Below are positions 36,390-45,542 of a stretch of DNA of 64,000 nt, piece by piece (positions within the stretch are counted from its first letter, which is position 1; each line of letters starts with the position of its first letter). The notes beneath the pieces are model-generated. The model had not been told where the DNA came from, ran no database searches, and saw only the letters and a list, made by a program, of their open reading frames with translations. This stretch comes from Flavobacterium sp. (GTDB taxonomy: Bacteria; Bacteroidota; Bacteroidia; Flavobacteriales; Flavobacteriaceae): NCBI RefSeq assembly GCF_027484205.1, contig NZ_JAIXUB010000019.1, forward strand, positions 62,001 through 126,000. Direction: 5' to 3'. The position numbers and the translations under genes are program-made.

Positions 36390-36851
36390 CTATTTTAACT
36401 CCTCAAAAATATAACGTTCATCATAAGGAATTTCAAATTTTTCTAGATATTTCAAATATTCCTCCTTAAAACTTTCTTTTTTATGATGTTCCTCTTGATT
36501 GGCGACGTAATTATAAACTTCTTTGATATGCGAATGACTGTATGAAAAAGCTCCATAACCTTCTTGCCATTCAAATCGATTTAATAAAAGTCTATTATCA
36601 TTAATATATTTTGAAGATTTGGCTTTAACTGTTTTCATTAATTCTGATATAGAAACTGTTGGTTTTAATCCTAAAAAGCAATGCACATGGTCTTCAACTC
36701 CATTTACAATGATGGTTTTGCAACCTGTTTCATTGATTAGATTTCCTATTACTGCAAAAACATCTTTTCTCCAATCTTTGTGAAGAACAGCTTGTCTGTA
36801 TTTTACCGCAAAAACGGCTTGAATATATATTTGATGATAGGTGTTTGCCAT
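36390..36851 (-). CDS. IS200-like / REP-associated tyrosine (HUH) transposase
   Basis: 153 residues with the full Y1 transposase pattern: the N-terminal strand YHQIYIQAVFAVKYRQAVLH, the HUH metal motif VEDHVHCFLGL (His55, His57), SISELMKTVKAKSSKYIND, and FEWQEGYGAFSYSHS. The catalytic Tyr (115) lies in EVYNYVANQEEHH. Such enzymes cut single-stranded DNA at hairpins. It looks intact. The hairpin-rich repeats on both sides would be its natural substrates, as for RAYT/REP systems. It is oriented with the defence operon and could be read through from it. Confidence 0.93.
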   Translation of the reverse strand: MANTYHQIYIQAVFAVKYRQAVLHKDWRKDVFAVIGNLINETGCKTIIVNGVEDHVHCFLGLKPTVSISELMKTVKAKSSKYINDNRLLLNRFEWQEGYGAFSYSHSHIKEVYNYVANQEEHHKKESFKEEYLKYLEKFEIPYDERYIFEELK

Positions 36852-36937
36852 ATTTTTATTTTTTCATTTTATGCAACGGATTGAAATCCATCGCACAAAA
36901 TTAATCATCCCTACGGGATTTTATATTATCATTTTAT

Positions 36938-37097
36938 TTACACAACGGATTAAAATCGATTGCTACAAAATGTTTCATACCTACGGGATTTTTACATCAT
37001 GTGATAGAGCCATAGGCTCGACCTATTTTGTAAGGCTGGACTTCAGTCCAGTCGATTTAACAAGCTACACGAGAAAAGAGCCATAGGCTCGGCCCAT
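36938..37097 (+). repeat. RAYT-associated hairpin repeat, right copy
   Basis: A direct copy of the left repeat: AACGGATTAAAATCGATTGC, ACCTACGGGAT, GAGCCATAGGCTC (5-bp stem), CTGGACTTCAGTCCAG at 37036-37051, then GAGCCATAGGCTC again. A shorter partial copy (acggattgaaatccat ... atccctacgggat) lies at about 36872-36920 next to the transposase start. Confidence 0.8.
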
Positions 37098-37172
37098 ATC
37101 GTCTCGCAACGTTTTGCAAAACGCCCATACTTTACTTACTATACTGGTGGCGTTTGTGTTTTCTTTGCTCAT
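37098..37172 (-). pseudogene. Relic of a second hsdM 5' end (first 25 codons)
   Basis: 75 bp aligned without gaps to the first 75 bp of intact hsdM (36154-36080), with 68 identical positions. It encodes MSKENTNATSIVSKVWAFCK then TLRDD, against MSKENSNASSIVSKVWAFCQ in the intact gene: three amino-acid changes and four silent ones. It starts 9 bp after the DUF262 gene stop, normal operon spacing, and is cut off by the RAYT element. This is the level of divergence expected between alleles, so it looks like the stump of an earlier hsdM. Confidence 0.9.
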
Positions 37173-37181
37173 TATATATTT

Positions 37182-39026
37182 TTATTTCCAAATAATTTTT
37201 ATTAAATCAAAAAGCAATTTATGTCTTTCTTCAAGTTCTTCTTTTCCAAATTGATCCATAAATCTGAAATTTAAATCATAATCATTAATCATCTTTTTAA
37301 AATCCAATTTAGATTTATAGGTATCTTCTCTTAAGGTCTCATTCCAGTATAAAGTATTAGCATATGATTTTAATTTTTTCTTATAGGTTTCATTATTACT
37401 GGAAATGTTATCTAAGCCTTTTAATAGTAATAATCCTCCAAGTCTATTTCTTTCTCTTTCAAAAAGTTCTTCATCGTTATCAAAAAGTGCTTTATTCTCA
37501 GTATTGTACGATAAGATGTGCTCAACATGAAAGCCATTTTTCCAGCCTGTATTTTGAATTAAGTCATAAAATGTGTGTTTCATGTTCATTTTGGTATTAT
37601 CAGCGATGAATTTTTCAATTCGGGAAAAGAAATATCTCTTAAATCGCTTGTCCAATTCAATTCCAGTTTCTTTAAAGAAAGCATAATTCAAAATATTGTC
37701 AACTGTCACACCTCTTACATCAGATAATTGTTGCATTAAGTATTTGTCAAACACTTGATTTATAACTAATAAAGGTTGATTTCTGATTTCAGCACTTAGT
37801 TTATTTATTTCCGTTGCAAATGTGTTACTGTTATAACTTCTTTGCAACTGTAAAAGACAGAACATTCTATCAAGTTGTCTGCTTATAGTTACTATTTTTT
37901 GTTCTTCTTCTTCATCATTTATGTTGCATGCAGACAAAATCAACAAAAATTGCGTATTCATTTCGGTTAGATTATTGTAAAATACATATGGTTGATTCTC
38001 ATCAAATTCTATTGCATAACTATATATCTTCGCGTACAGATTTGTATAATAAATAAAATCATTAAGAATAAATTTTTTAACACCCTTTGGATTATGTTTA
38101 AGTTGTAAAACTCTATCATATTCATCTTCAAACATTACGCGGTGATAATCTTTGTCAAATTTTTGTGCGAGACCACGAGTATCTGCTAGTTTAGATTTTA
38201 AGAAATAGGTAAAAAACTCGTCAATTTCATCTTCTCTAAAATCGTTCAGTTTTTTTACCTGATCTTCCCAAATTTCATTAAGTTTTAAATTTAATAATTC
38301 ATCCTTATCAATTTGCCCTAATAATTTACCCTTAAGAATCTCATATGGTTTTAACTTAACACCTCTGTCATTTATTACTTCAAACACCATCGGTACTTCA
38401 GTTTGTTCAACTGAAAGATTAATCAACACTAATCTGTTTAAGAAAAAGAATATGAAAGATTCTAATTTGTGTTCTTTACCTGAGAATTCTGCATCCAACC
38501 ATTTTGAAATAATTTGATAATTAGTTAACATATTTTGAGCAGTTATTCCAGATGATGAGTCAATTTTATCAAGAGAAATTCCATCAAGAAGCCCTTGTAA
38601 AGCAGCTTTATGTAACTCATGATTCATCCAGAACTCTCTATTAAATCCCGAATGTCCAGTTATTTTATTTTTAACCCAGTCAGTTAATTTTGAGTTATTA
38701 CTTTCAGCTAGATGTTTTAACTTAATTAATATTAAAGTTATTGTCGTTAGTCTTTGTTGACCATCAACAATAAATATTTTGCCATCAACCGTATTAGTCA
38801 CATAGGTATTTAAATAATACCAAGAATATTTTGCAATTAATTGGTCTAGAGGAATATCCGAATCTTTGTGTTTTAAATATTCTTCATTAAATTTATAGAA
38901 CACATCTTCCAACAGCCGTTTTACAGGAATTTCGTTCCATTTATATTGTCTTTGATAAAAATCTATATAGTAAGTAGTGTTTGAAAATACCCTATCAATA
39001 TTTTGCTTGTCTGGTGATATGTCCAT
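37182..39026 (-). CDS. DUF262-DUF1524 protein (GmrSD-like type IV restriction enzyme, single chain)
   Basis: 614 residues. The N-terminal DUF262 domain (GmrS-like, ParB/Srx fold) has YYIDFYQRQYKWNEIPVKRL and the hallmark FIVDGQQRLTTITLILIKL, followed by MVFEVINDRGVKLKPYEILK. The C-terminal DUF1524 domain (GmrD-like HNH) has FHVEHILSYN with the catalytic His, and NRLGGLLLLKGLDNISSNNE. GmrSD enzymes cleave modified phage DNA in an NTP-dependent way. The fused form like this is the usual one in many bacteria. It is 30 bp downstream of the HNH gene and immediately before the hsdM relic. Confidence 0.88.
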   Translation of the reverse strand: MDISPDKQNIDRVFSNTTYYIDFYQRQYKWNEIPVKRLLEDVFYKFNEEYLKHKDSDIPLDQLIAKYSWYYLNTYVTNTVDGKIFIVDGQQRLTTITLILIKLKHLAESNNSKLTDWVKNKITGHSGFNREFWMNHELHKAALQGLLDGISLDKIDSSSGITAQNMLTNYQIISKWLDAEFSGKEHKLESFIFFFLNRLVLINLSVEQTEVPMVFEVINDRGVKLKPYEILKGKLLGQIDKDELLNLKLNEIWEDQVKKLNDFREDEIDEFFTYFLKSKLADTRGLAQKFDKDYHRVMFEDEYDRVLQLKHNPKGVKKFILNDFIYYTNLYAKIYSYAIEFDENQPYVFYNNLTEMNTQFLLILSACNINDEEEEQKIVTISRQLDRMFCLLQLQRSYNSNTFATEINKLSAEIRNQPLLVINQVFDKYLMQQLSDVRGVTVDNILNYAFFKETGIELDKRFKRYFFSRIEKFIADNTKMNMKHTFYDLIQNTGWKNGFHVEHILSYNTENKALFDNDEELFERERNRLGGLLLLKGLDNISSNNETYKKKLKSYANTLYWNETLREDTYKSKLDFKKMINDYDLNFRFMDQFGKEELEERHKLLFDLIKIIWK

Positions 39027-39056
39027 AATTTATGTTTTCTATTTAATTAGTAATTT

Positions 39057-40031
39057 TTATTTTATTAGTTCTAATTGTCTTGCTATATCTTGTGTAAATT
39101 TTGAAAACGGTCTTTTATAACATTCTTCAGGAGTTGAATAATTGCCTATAATTAATCTATCGATGAAGGCTTCATCAGGAAAAAGTTTATCATCTTTTAA
39201 AATACTCAATAAGTCTTTTTTATAAGTAGGACTGTAAATTTTTTTAAGATAAATTAATTCTTCAATTAAGTCCTTTTGAGTATCATAAATTTCCTCTATT
39301 CTAAATGTATCGTTGTATTTTTTTTTATCGTAACCAATTATATCAAAGTCAGATTTTAAATCAGATTTTTTATTAGTTTCCCAATATAATTGTTCTGTTT
39401 TTCTATCTAATTTAAATTTTATTAGTTCGAGATTATTAGGATCTTCCTCAAAAAAATTAAATTCAATATCATTATTTGTTTTTGCTTTGTTACAAATTGA
39501 ACATGATGGAATTAAATTAAAAAAACTGGTTGCTAAAAACGGATATTTTGATTTTGCTTTGATATGGTCTAATTCAAAAGTTGCTTTCCTTTTTCTTATT
39601 TGACCTTTTAACTTTTTGGTTTTAAAGTATTCCACAGGAATTATTACTGTTAATTGAGCATTGCAATAAAAACAAGTTTTATATTGTAATTCATTTGCAA
39701 AATCTAAATACTCTTTACTTCTTAAATCTTCATATCTTAAGCATTCGACAATGGCTTCCCAAAATTTTGGGGTTATATTTTTCTGTTTTATGATATTATC
39801 AAATTCCTCACATAGTTCGACAATTCTATTTGGTTTAGCTTTTAAAATGTCTCTGTATTCAACTATAATTTTGTTTATGTATTTTACTTTATCAGCACTT
39901 TTAAATCCATTTCTTTTTTTTAAAAGTTCTAATTTATCAATAGGTTTTGTGAAATTTCTAGATTTAAATAGGTTGTCCGAGAAATTAATAACTTTTTTTT
40001 CAAGGCTTTTGTTAATTAAAATTTTTCTCAT
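39057..40031 (-). CDS. HNH endonuclease, PtuB-like partner of the adjacent ATPase
   Basis: 324 residues. An N-terminal helical part of about 110 residues precedes the HNH nuclease: KTCFYCNAQL (Cys120, Cys123), TFELDHIKAKSKYPFLATSF (Asp155-His156) and FNLIPSCSICNKAKTN (Asn172, Cys177, Cys180, Asn181). This is the zinc-containing CxxC...DH...N...CxxCN layout of PtuB-type HNH nucleases in Septu defence. It starts one base after the stop of the ATPase gene, matching the ptuA-ptuB order. In Septu the ATPase and HNH act as a complex that degrades DNA. It is assigned as Septu-like by architecture, not by a database match. Confidence 0.82.
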   Translation of the reverse strand: MRKILINKSLEKKVINFSDNLFKSRNFTKPIDKLELLKKRNGFKSADKVKYINKIIVEYRDILKAKPNRIVELCEEFDNIIKQKNITPKFWEAIVECLRYEDLRSKEYLDFANELQYKTCFYCNAQLTVIIPVEYFKTKKLKGQIRKRKATFELDHIKAKSKYPFLATSFFNLIPSCSICNKAKTNNDIEFNFFEEDPNNLELIKFKLDRKTEQLYWETNKKSDLKSDFDIIGYDKKKYNDTFRIEEIYDTQKDLIEELIYLKKIYSPTYKKDLLSILKDDKLFPDEAFIDRLIIGNYSTPEECYKRPFSKFTQDIARQLELIK

Positions 40032-40032
40032 A

Positions 40033-41946
40033 TCAATTACCTTTTAATCTTTTAATTTCATCTTTAAGTTCTAAAATTATTTCATCTTTTGTTTTAACTC
40101 CTCTTTTTTCTGAAAGTAAAAACTCTAATCTTTCTTTTAAAATTGGTTCCCCAATAATATTGATAATTTTTTCAATTTCATCTAATCTTTCTTTATTAGG
40201 TTTAATATCCTCATTAATTAATTCTTTCCCTATTTCTTCAATTTTTTCTCTTGCAAAATCTCCCATAAAAGTATTTTCTAAATAAAACTTGTCAGCTAAA
40301 AGTTCATGTATATTTGCTCCAAAGGTATTTTTTATTGTAAATCTGTAATCATCACTTTCACCAATACTTACTACATCTTCAATTTGTAAGTCACTTAATA
40401 AATATGGCGAGTGAGATGTTATAATAAAGTGTTTTTTAATTGGATTTATTTGATTAGTGTAGAGAATTAATCTTTTTAAAAACTCTTTTTGCCATTGAGG
40501 GTGAAAACCTGTTGAACCTTCATCAATTAGTATGTACAATAAATTAACCTCATTAAATTTTTCTTTGATATTAATTTTTTCAAATAATCCATAATGTATT
40601 CTAGAAAATAAATTTAAATAAGCTTTTTCTCCTGTACTAAGATTTGGCCAATCAAAATTAAATAATGCTAGTTCACCTTTAGGTGATATAAGTTCAAAAA
40701 TATCTCTTTCACTTCTTAAAAAATCCTTGACAACTTCAACATTATATATATAAAAGTCATCATTCAAATCATATCTTTTAAATTTACTAATTATTTCATT
40801 AACACATACTTGAATTCTTTTATATAATTCATTATTGTCAATTCCAATATTTAGATTTAAAATAAATTTTTCAAATAAATGTGAAATACCTTTTTCATAG
40901 TCCTCTTTTGTGAAATTGTATGTTTGAATTTTTGGTCTGTAATTATTCTTTTCATCTGTTTTTGGTTCTGGTCTATATTCGAAATTATAATATAATATTT
41001 CTAAAATTCTTTTGTAAAATGAATCTCGAGCAATAAAAAATTCATAATCTCGAACAGTTTTCCCTTTTAAATAATCTCTAGTTGAACGTAATGCTCGCAT
41101 GTAAATCTTATCGAACTCTTCATAAAACTCAACATCATCAAAATCAATATATCTTTGTTGAGTATCAAATTTTTTAATTTTACCATTTAAAAAAACACTT
41201 ATTCCTTGATGTATGAATTCTTTGTAAAATCTGTGTGACTCATCTAATATATTGTCTCCAAACTCAATAAATGATATTTGTCTTTTAATTTCTTCACGTC
41301 TAAAATTTATAGTTTGTGATAATGTTTGTTCGTCTACTTCTTTTGTTTGTCTTGATTCATTAAAAAGGTAATCATTTGAAACATCAATATAATCAATAGG
41401 ATCTATTTTAGTTTCTTCAAATTCAAAAAAAGGTGAATAATATAATGAAGTTGATTTTGTTTTAGCCTCTAGAATACCTTTATCAATATCAAATTCAATT
41501 TGTTTTCTTTCAATATTGAACAAGTCATCAAAAAGAGCAAAATCATTTTCATTAGTAAATAATTTTACTCGATTTTGTTTTCTTTCTTTCTTTTCAGGAT
41601 TCGATTCTGAATAGTAAAGCTTATCATCTTTAGTATGTATTGCACACCAATGCCACCATACAAAAGGATATTCATAAACTTTATGCTTATCATTCAATTT
41701 GCAAATAATGTATTGAAGGAATTTTAATAAAGTTGTTTTACCCAAACCATTTTTACCAACAATAGAATTAATTTTAGTATCATTTTCATAAAAATTATTA
41801 ATATAATTTTCATTGATTTGAAAACTAATTTGCTTTGTTTTTAAATCAACAGAAAAATTATAACGACCATCTAAATTAAAATCTTTATTGCAAATTTTTA
41901 ATTGTTTACCAGGTATTTCAAAAACCTTAAAATATAATAGCTCCAT
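40033..41946 (-). CDS. ABC/SMC-type defence ATPase (PtuA-like)
   Basis: 637 residues, soluble. It has the Walker A INSIVGKNGLGKTTLLKFLQ (Lys70) and, after a long insertion of about 380 residues, the ABC signature NLSTGEKAYLNLF. Walker B is LYILIDEGSTGFHPQWQKEF and the His switch is FIITSHSPYLLSDL. This is the layout of OLD/PtuA-like ATPases (AAA_21 type) without a Toprim domain. The C-terminal tail after about residue 560 is Lys/Glu-rich and helical. It is coupled to an HNH gene (1-bp gap), so a Septu-type pair is the best interpretation. It is notably AT-rich compared with hsdR and hsdM. Confidence 0.85.
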   Translation of the reverse strand: MELLYFKVFEIPGKQLKICNKDFNLDGRYNFSVDLKTKQISFQINENYINNFYENDTKINSIVGKNGLGKTTLLKFLQYIICKLNDKHKVYEYPFVWWHWCAIHTKDDKLYYSESNPEKKERKQNRVKLFTNENDFALFDDLFNIERKQIEFDIDKGILEAKTKSTSLYYSPFFEFEETKIDPIDYIDVSNDYLFNESRQTKEVDEQTLSQTINFRREEIKRQISFIEFGDNILDESHRFYKEFIHQGISVFLNGKIKKFDTQQRYIDFDDVEFYEEFDKIYMRALRSTRDYLKGKTVRDYEFFIARDSFYKRILEILYYNFEYRPEPKTDEKNNYRPKIQTYNFTKEDYEKGISHLFEKFILNLNIGIDNNELYKRIQVCVNEIISKFKRYDLNDDFYIYNVEVVKDFLRSERDIFELISPKGELALFNFDWPNLSTGEKAYLNLFSRIHYGLFEKINIKEKFNEVNLLYILIDEGSTGFHPQWQKEFLKRLILYTNQINPIKKHFIITSHSPYLLSDLQIEDVVSIGESDDYRFTIKNTFGANIHELLADKFYLENTFMGDFAREKIEEIGKELINEDIKPNKERLDEIEKIINIIGEPILKERLEFLLSEKRGVKTKDEIILELKDEIKRLKGN

Positions 41947-41958
41947 AACTTTTTTACT

Positions 41959-43347
41959 TTAAACCAACTCCCCACTAAACGCCTTCTTCAAGATACTTTG
42001 CCTCAATGCCTCGGCTTGTTGCAAGCTTTGAGCAATACTTTCCTCCATTTTATCAGCCACACTCAAACGGCTTTCGATTTCTTGAACGATTTGGTGTTGT
42101 TCTTCGAGTTGAGGAAGTGGAATTGGCGCTTGTCTAATAGTTGCCATTGATAATGAGGGTTGCGCAACAGCTTTCACAGCTGTCATCATAAGACTTTTGC
42201 CAATTGTAGATTGATAAAAATATTCAATATATTTTGAGTTTGCATCAATATATGGTCTTGCCATTCCAATATTTGGACCTAAAAAATATTCACCAGTAGG
42301 AACTGTACCTATATTCCCTGTACCAGCACCAACAAATACTATTAATAATTCTCCTCCATGAAGCTTTGACCTTTTAAGCATTTCTACGCTTTCTGATTTG
42401 ACCTTTGAAAAATCTGTATATTTAAAACCATTATTACCCACATTTTCAGCTTTCAGAACTGGTAAATTTCCATTATCATCATATTTCACATAATCTGTGT
42501 ATTCAAAACCAGCTAATTTTGTTACAAAACAAATAGTTCCTAATTGTGTCCATAACCAATTACTAGGAATTTCCCATTTTTTTTCATTATGTAAATCACT
42601 TGGTTTATCAGGAATGGTTAATGATTTTGGTTTACTAGGTTTTTTAATATTATTTTTATCAAATTGAACTAGTTCTTTTTTCCATTCATTTAATTGTTTT
42701 AGATAAAAAGCTTCTTTTTCTAATAGTATTTTGTTTGTTATATCGCTAGAACTTTGTATATCTACTTTTTTTAACCTCCAATTTTTTGTTAACTTCCCTT
42801 CAAAAGCCCATTTCAATACACTTTGTCTATAGGTTTTGAGTTGTTGTTGTGCGGTTTTTAAATCTTCTATGCCTTTGTCTAACTCACTAAAGAGTTCTTC
42901 TATTTTTGAGACAATGGCTTGTTGGGTTTCAGGATTAGGAAATGGAATAAGAGTTTCTCTTATTGTTTCACCAGAAATAGCTTTAAATGTTGTGCCAGTT
43001 CCTTTGCTGTCGAGTTCATGCTGAATGCTTCTTAAAAAATAAAAACCATATTTGTAATTTTCAAATCTTATTGCGGCTAATCCTCGCCCAATACAACATT
43101 GTTGATTAGCAATATTTGTAGTACCAACTGGAGCTCTTACAGATAACAAAATATCAAGTGGCTCAGCAATTTTTGTTGGTTTTGAACAATATTTTTTTAC
43201 TACAGGATATAAATCAGTAAACTCAGCTTTACCTTGAAAAAAAGGCATTCCCTTAGCGTTTTCATTATAAGTATCACTTGGTGGTGATTGCCCCATAATT
43301 ATTTTACTAACTTCATTCAGTTTTTTTATTTGCCAGTTTTGTTCCAT
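41959..43347 (-). CDS. hsdS: Type I restriction-modification specificity subunit HsdS
   Basis: 462 residues with the expected two target-recognition domains and two conserved helical spacers. TRD1 is at about 1-130 (WQIKKLNEVSKIIMGQSPPS, LLSVRAPVGTTNIAN), then spacer 1 (QAIVSKIEELFSELDKGIED, LKTAQQQLKTYRQSVLKWAF). TRD2 is at about 255-405 (EIPSNWLWTQLGTICFVTKL), then spacer 2 (HQIVQEIESRLSVADKMEES, AEALRQSILKKAFSGELV). It is a full-length protein. It sits between hamB-like and ATPase genes and away from hsdM. The conserved ends look richer in G+C than the recognition domains, typical of shuffled HsdS. Confidence 0.94.
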   Translation of the reverse strand: MEQNWQIKKLNEVSKIIMGQSPPSDTYNENAKGMPFFQGKAEFTDLYPVVKKYCSKPTKIAEPLDILLSVRAPVGTTNIANQQCCIGRGLAAIRFENYKYGFYFLRSIQHELDSKGTGTTFKAISGETIRETLIPFPNPETQQAIVSKIEELFSELDKGIEDLKTAQQQLKTYRQSVLKWAFEGKLTKNWRLKKVDIQSSSDITNKILLEKEAFYLKQLNEWKKELVQFDKNNIKKPSKPKSLTIPDKPSDLHNEKKWEIPSNWLWTQLGTICFVTKLAGFEYTDYVKYDDNGNLPVLKAENVGNNGFKYTDFSKVKSESVEMLKRSKLHGGELLIVFVGAGTGNIGTVPTGEYFLGPNIGMARPYIDANSKYIEYFYQSTIGKSLMMTAVKAVAQPSLSMATIRQAPIPLPQLEEQHQIVQEIESRLSVADKMEESIAQSLQQAEALRQSILKKAFSGELV

Positions 43348-43352
43348 TTATT

Positions 43353-45542
43353 TTAATTAATAGACTTTATTTTATCTATTTCATATTTTATTAAACCTAT
43401 TTGTTTTAATCTTTGTTCAACACCTTCTCTTTTAAAACTTGCAATTAGATTTTCTGTAGTAATGTCATTTACTCTTAATGTTTTTTGAATTTTAGAAATC
43501 GCAGAATGGGGAACATCATATTCTAATAATGCTGCTAAATTAATAGGCAAAAATCCATTTTCTAACTGAGAAGCATAAAATGTGTAATTGCCATAAGTTA
43601 AGCCTCTTTTATTAAAAGCATATTTTTGTATGTCATTAACTAAACTAATCCATTTGGGTAATTTATAATCAAACCAATGTCTAGTCACATTCAACACAAA
43701 ATAGGATAAGTAATTAATTCTACCTAATTCATCTGGAATTTTATTTACCCAATATTCATCATCAATTAATTCATCAATTACTCCTCTGGTAGACTTTTTA
43801 AAATTATATTTCATTGCTAAAGAAGCTAATTGCTTTCCAGAAAGTACACCTGCTTTATTGTCTTTACTTTTCAAGAGATTATTCCAACATAATTCAAATA
43901 CAACCTCTAAATTTTTATATCTAGGGTAATTGTCCCAGTTTAATAGTTCAAAATATTTATCAATGTTTTCTTCTATTTCGTTCAAGATATTAATTTGTCC
44001 TTGTATTGGTAAAGATGCATTTCTTCTTAAAATTTCTTTAAACTCATCATCAAATCCATCAAATTCTTGTAATCTTAATTTAGAAGATTCTTTTAATTCA
44101 GATTCATCTAGATTAATTAATATTTCAAGTGGAGCATCATCTTGCGAAAAAATGGGAATATCTACATCAAGTTCTAATTGATTGGGTCTAGCTTCAAATC
44201 GATATACGTTGCCAATAAAATAATTATTCATTCTTCCACTTCTCCCTGCTATATTTTTGTAATCAAAAAAATCAATATCTTTTGTGCCTTTCTTTTTGTC
44301 AAACAAAATTACATTTTTGGCAGAAGTATTAACACCTTCAATTAATGTAGAGGTACAAAACAAATATCTAATACTTCTCTTATTAAATAAATCAACAATT
44401 GTGCTTCCTAAATGTCTTGGAACTGCTCCGTGATGAATGGCTGTATATCTTTTTAAACCATCAATTAAAAACCAACTTTTGTTTATGTTTTCATGCAACC
44501 ATTCCATAACTGAGCCATTTTCTTTATCAGAAATAAAGTCTGGTCTATTCTCATTCAAGTAGGAGACAAAATCAACAGCTAATTCAGTAGCTTTCTTTGG
44601 AGATGAACAATATATAAGTGTAGGTTCTTCAGTATTTAAAAGCAAGTCAAAAAGTTCTTCCTTTTTCTTTAACTCTTTTTCCTTCTTTTTTAATTTTTCA
44701 CTAATTTCCATTGAAATTTCATCTACTGCAACTGTTCTAAAATCTGATGGAAACCAAAGTAAATCATATTTTTGTTTAAATTCTATTGGTATCTCTTTTA
44801 TCATTGGACCCAACATATAAAATTTATTGGTATGCTTTAATAATCTATGTAAAGCTGTATTCAATGTAATAGCCCTATCATCATCCCTTTTTAGACTAAG
44901 CTTATAAAACTCATCTATGATAAAAAAATCTATTTGTGGAAACATATTATATTCAACAACACGTTCACCAGTAAACAAAAATAAATTTCCTTTATCTTGA
45001 GAAGGAGTTTGTGAAGTTGATACAATTACTTTATATATATCATTATATTTTGATAATTTTTTTCTTGTTTCATCTAATAATGCTAAAGTGGGTTGAATAA
45101 TTACAATGTTTTTATATTTTTTACTTGCGACAACTTCTTCAATAAGTAAACTTTTTCCAAAACTAGTTGGGGCACTTAAAACAACACTCTTATCACTCTG
45201 TAAGGCAGTTGAAATTTCAAATTGTTCCTCGTGTAAATATACATTCTCTAAAAAAGGAGATTTGTGTAACTCATATCTAAGAAAAGAACTACCAGTTAGT
45301 AAGTTCTCGTCAACATAAGGATATAAACCATAGCTTTCAATTATATCATTAAAAAAAGATTTACAATTCTCATCTATAAAATCCCACTTTTCAAGTAGTC
45401 TTATGACAAGATCTCTACCATCATTTTCATTTTTAGTAAAAAGTTTATTAATAAAACTCAAAAGACCATATGTTTCTTCAAAATTGAATTCAAATTTTGA
45501 ACTTATAAAATCAATAGCATTTTCATAATTTTCAAAACTCAT
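43353..45542 (-). CDS. Superfamily 2 helicase, HamB/AbpB-like (Hachiman-type defence)
   Basis: 729 residues. SF2 motifs of the Ski2-like group are visible: Walker A VVLSAPTSFGKSLLIEEVVA (124-131), motif II FFIIDEFYKLSLKRDD (Asp210-Glu211), motif III-like FYMLGPMIKE, motif IV-like PTLIYCSSPKKATELA, motif V FCTSTLIEGVNTSAKNVILF and motif VI KNIAGRSGRMNN. Its start overlaps the stop of the DUF1837 gene by 4 nt (ATGA). A DUF1837 protein plus SF2 helicase defines Hachiman (HamAB) and the related AbpAB. The length here is closer to the shorter AbpB-like forms. It should sense or unwind foreign DNA and license the nuclease partner. Confidence 0.87.
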   Translation of the reverse strand: MSFENYENAIDFISSKFEFNFEETYGLLSFINKLFTKNENDGRDLVIRLLEKWDFIDENCKSFFNDIIESYGLYPYVDENLLTGSSFLRYELHKSPFLENVYLHEEQFEISTALQSDKSVVLSAPTSFGKSLLIEEVVASKKYKNIVIIQPTLALLDETRKKLSKYNDIYKVIVSTSQTPSQDKGNLFLFTGERVVEYNMFPQIDFFIIDEFYKLSLKRDDDRAITLNTALHRLLKHTNKFYMLGPMIKEIPIEFKQKYDLLWFPSDFRTVAVDEISMEISEKLKKKEKELKKKEELFDLLLNTEEPTLIYCSSPKKATELAVDFVSYLNENRPDFISDKENGSVMEWLHENINKSWFLIDGLKRYTAIHHGAVPRHLGSTIVDLFNKRSIRYLFCTSTLIEGVNTSAKNVILFDKKKGTKDIDFFDYKNIAGRSGRMNNYFIGNVYRFEARPNQLELDVDIPIFSQDDAPLEILINLDESELKESSKLRLQEFDGFDDEFKEILRRNASLPIQGQINILNEIEENIDKYFELLNWDNYPRYKNLEVVFELCWNNLLKSKDNKAGVLSGKQLASLAMKYNFKKSTRGVIDELIDDEYWVNKIPDELGRINYLSYFVLNVTRHWFDYKLPKWISLVNDIQKYAFNKRGLTYGNYTFYASQLENGFLPINLAALLEYDVPHSAISKIQKTLRVNDITTENLIASFKREGVEQRLKQIGLIKYEIDKIKSIN

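Larger units (their letters stand above)
36155..37097. mobile_element. IS200-like/RAYT element inserted in the defence operon
   Basis: The unit comprises a Y1 (HUH) transposase gene flanked by two direct copies of a 155-160 bp repeat full of short hairpins. It lies between intact hsdM and a 75-bp relic of another hsdM 5' end. The right boundary is sharp: the relic begins at 37098 directly after CTCGGCCCAT. No target duplication of simple kind is seen; the hsdM 5' end is present on both sides instead. Confidence 0.7.
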
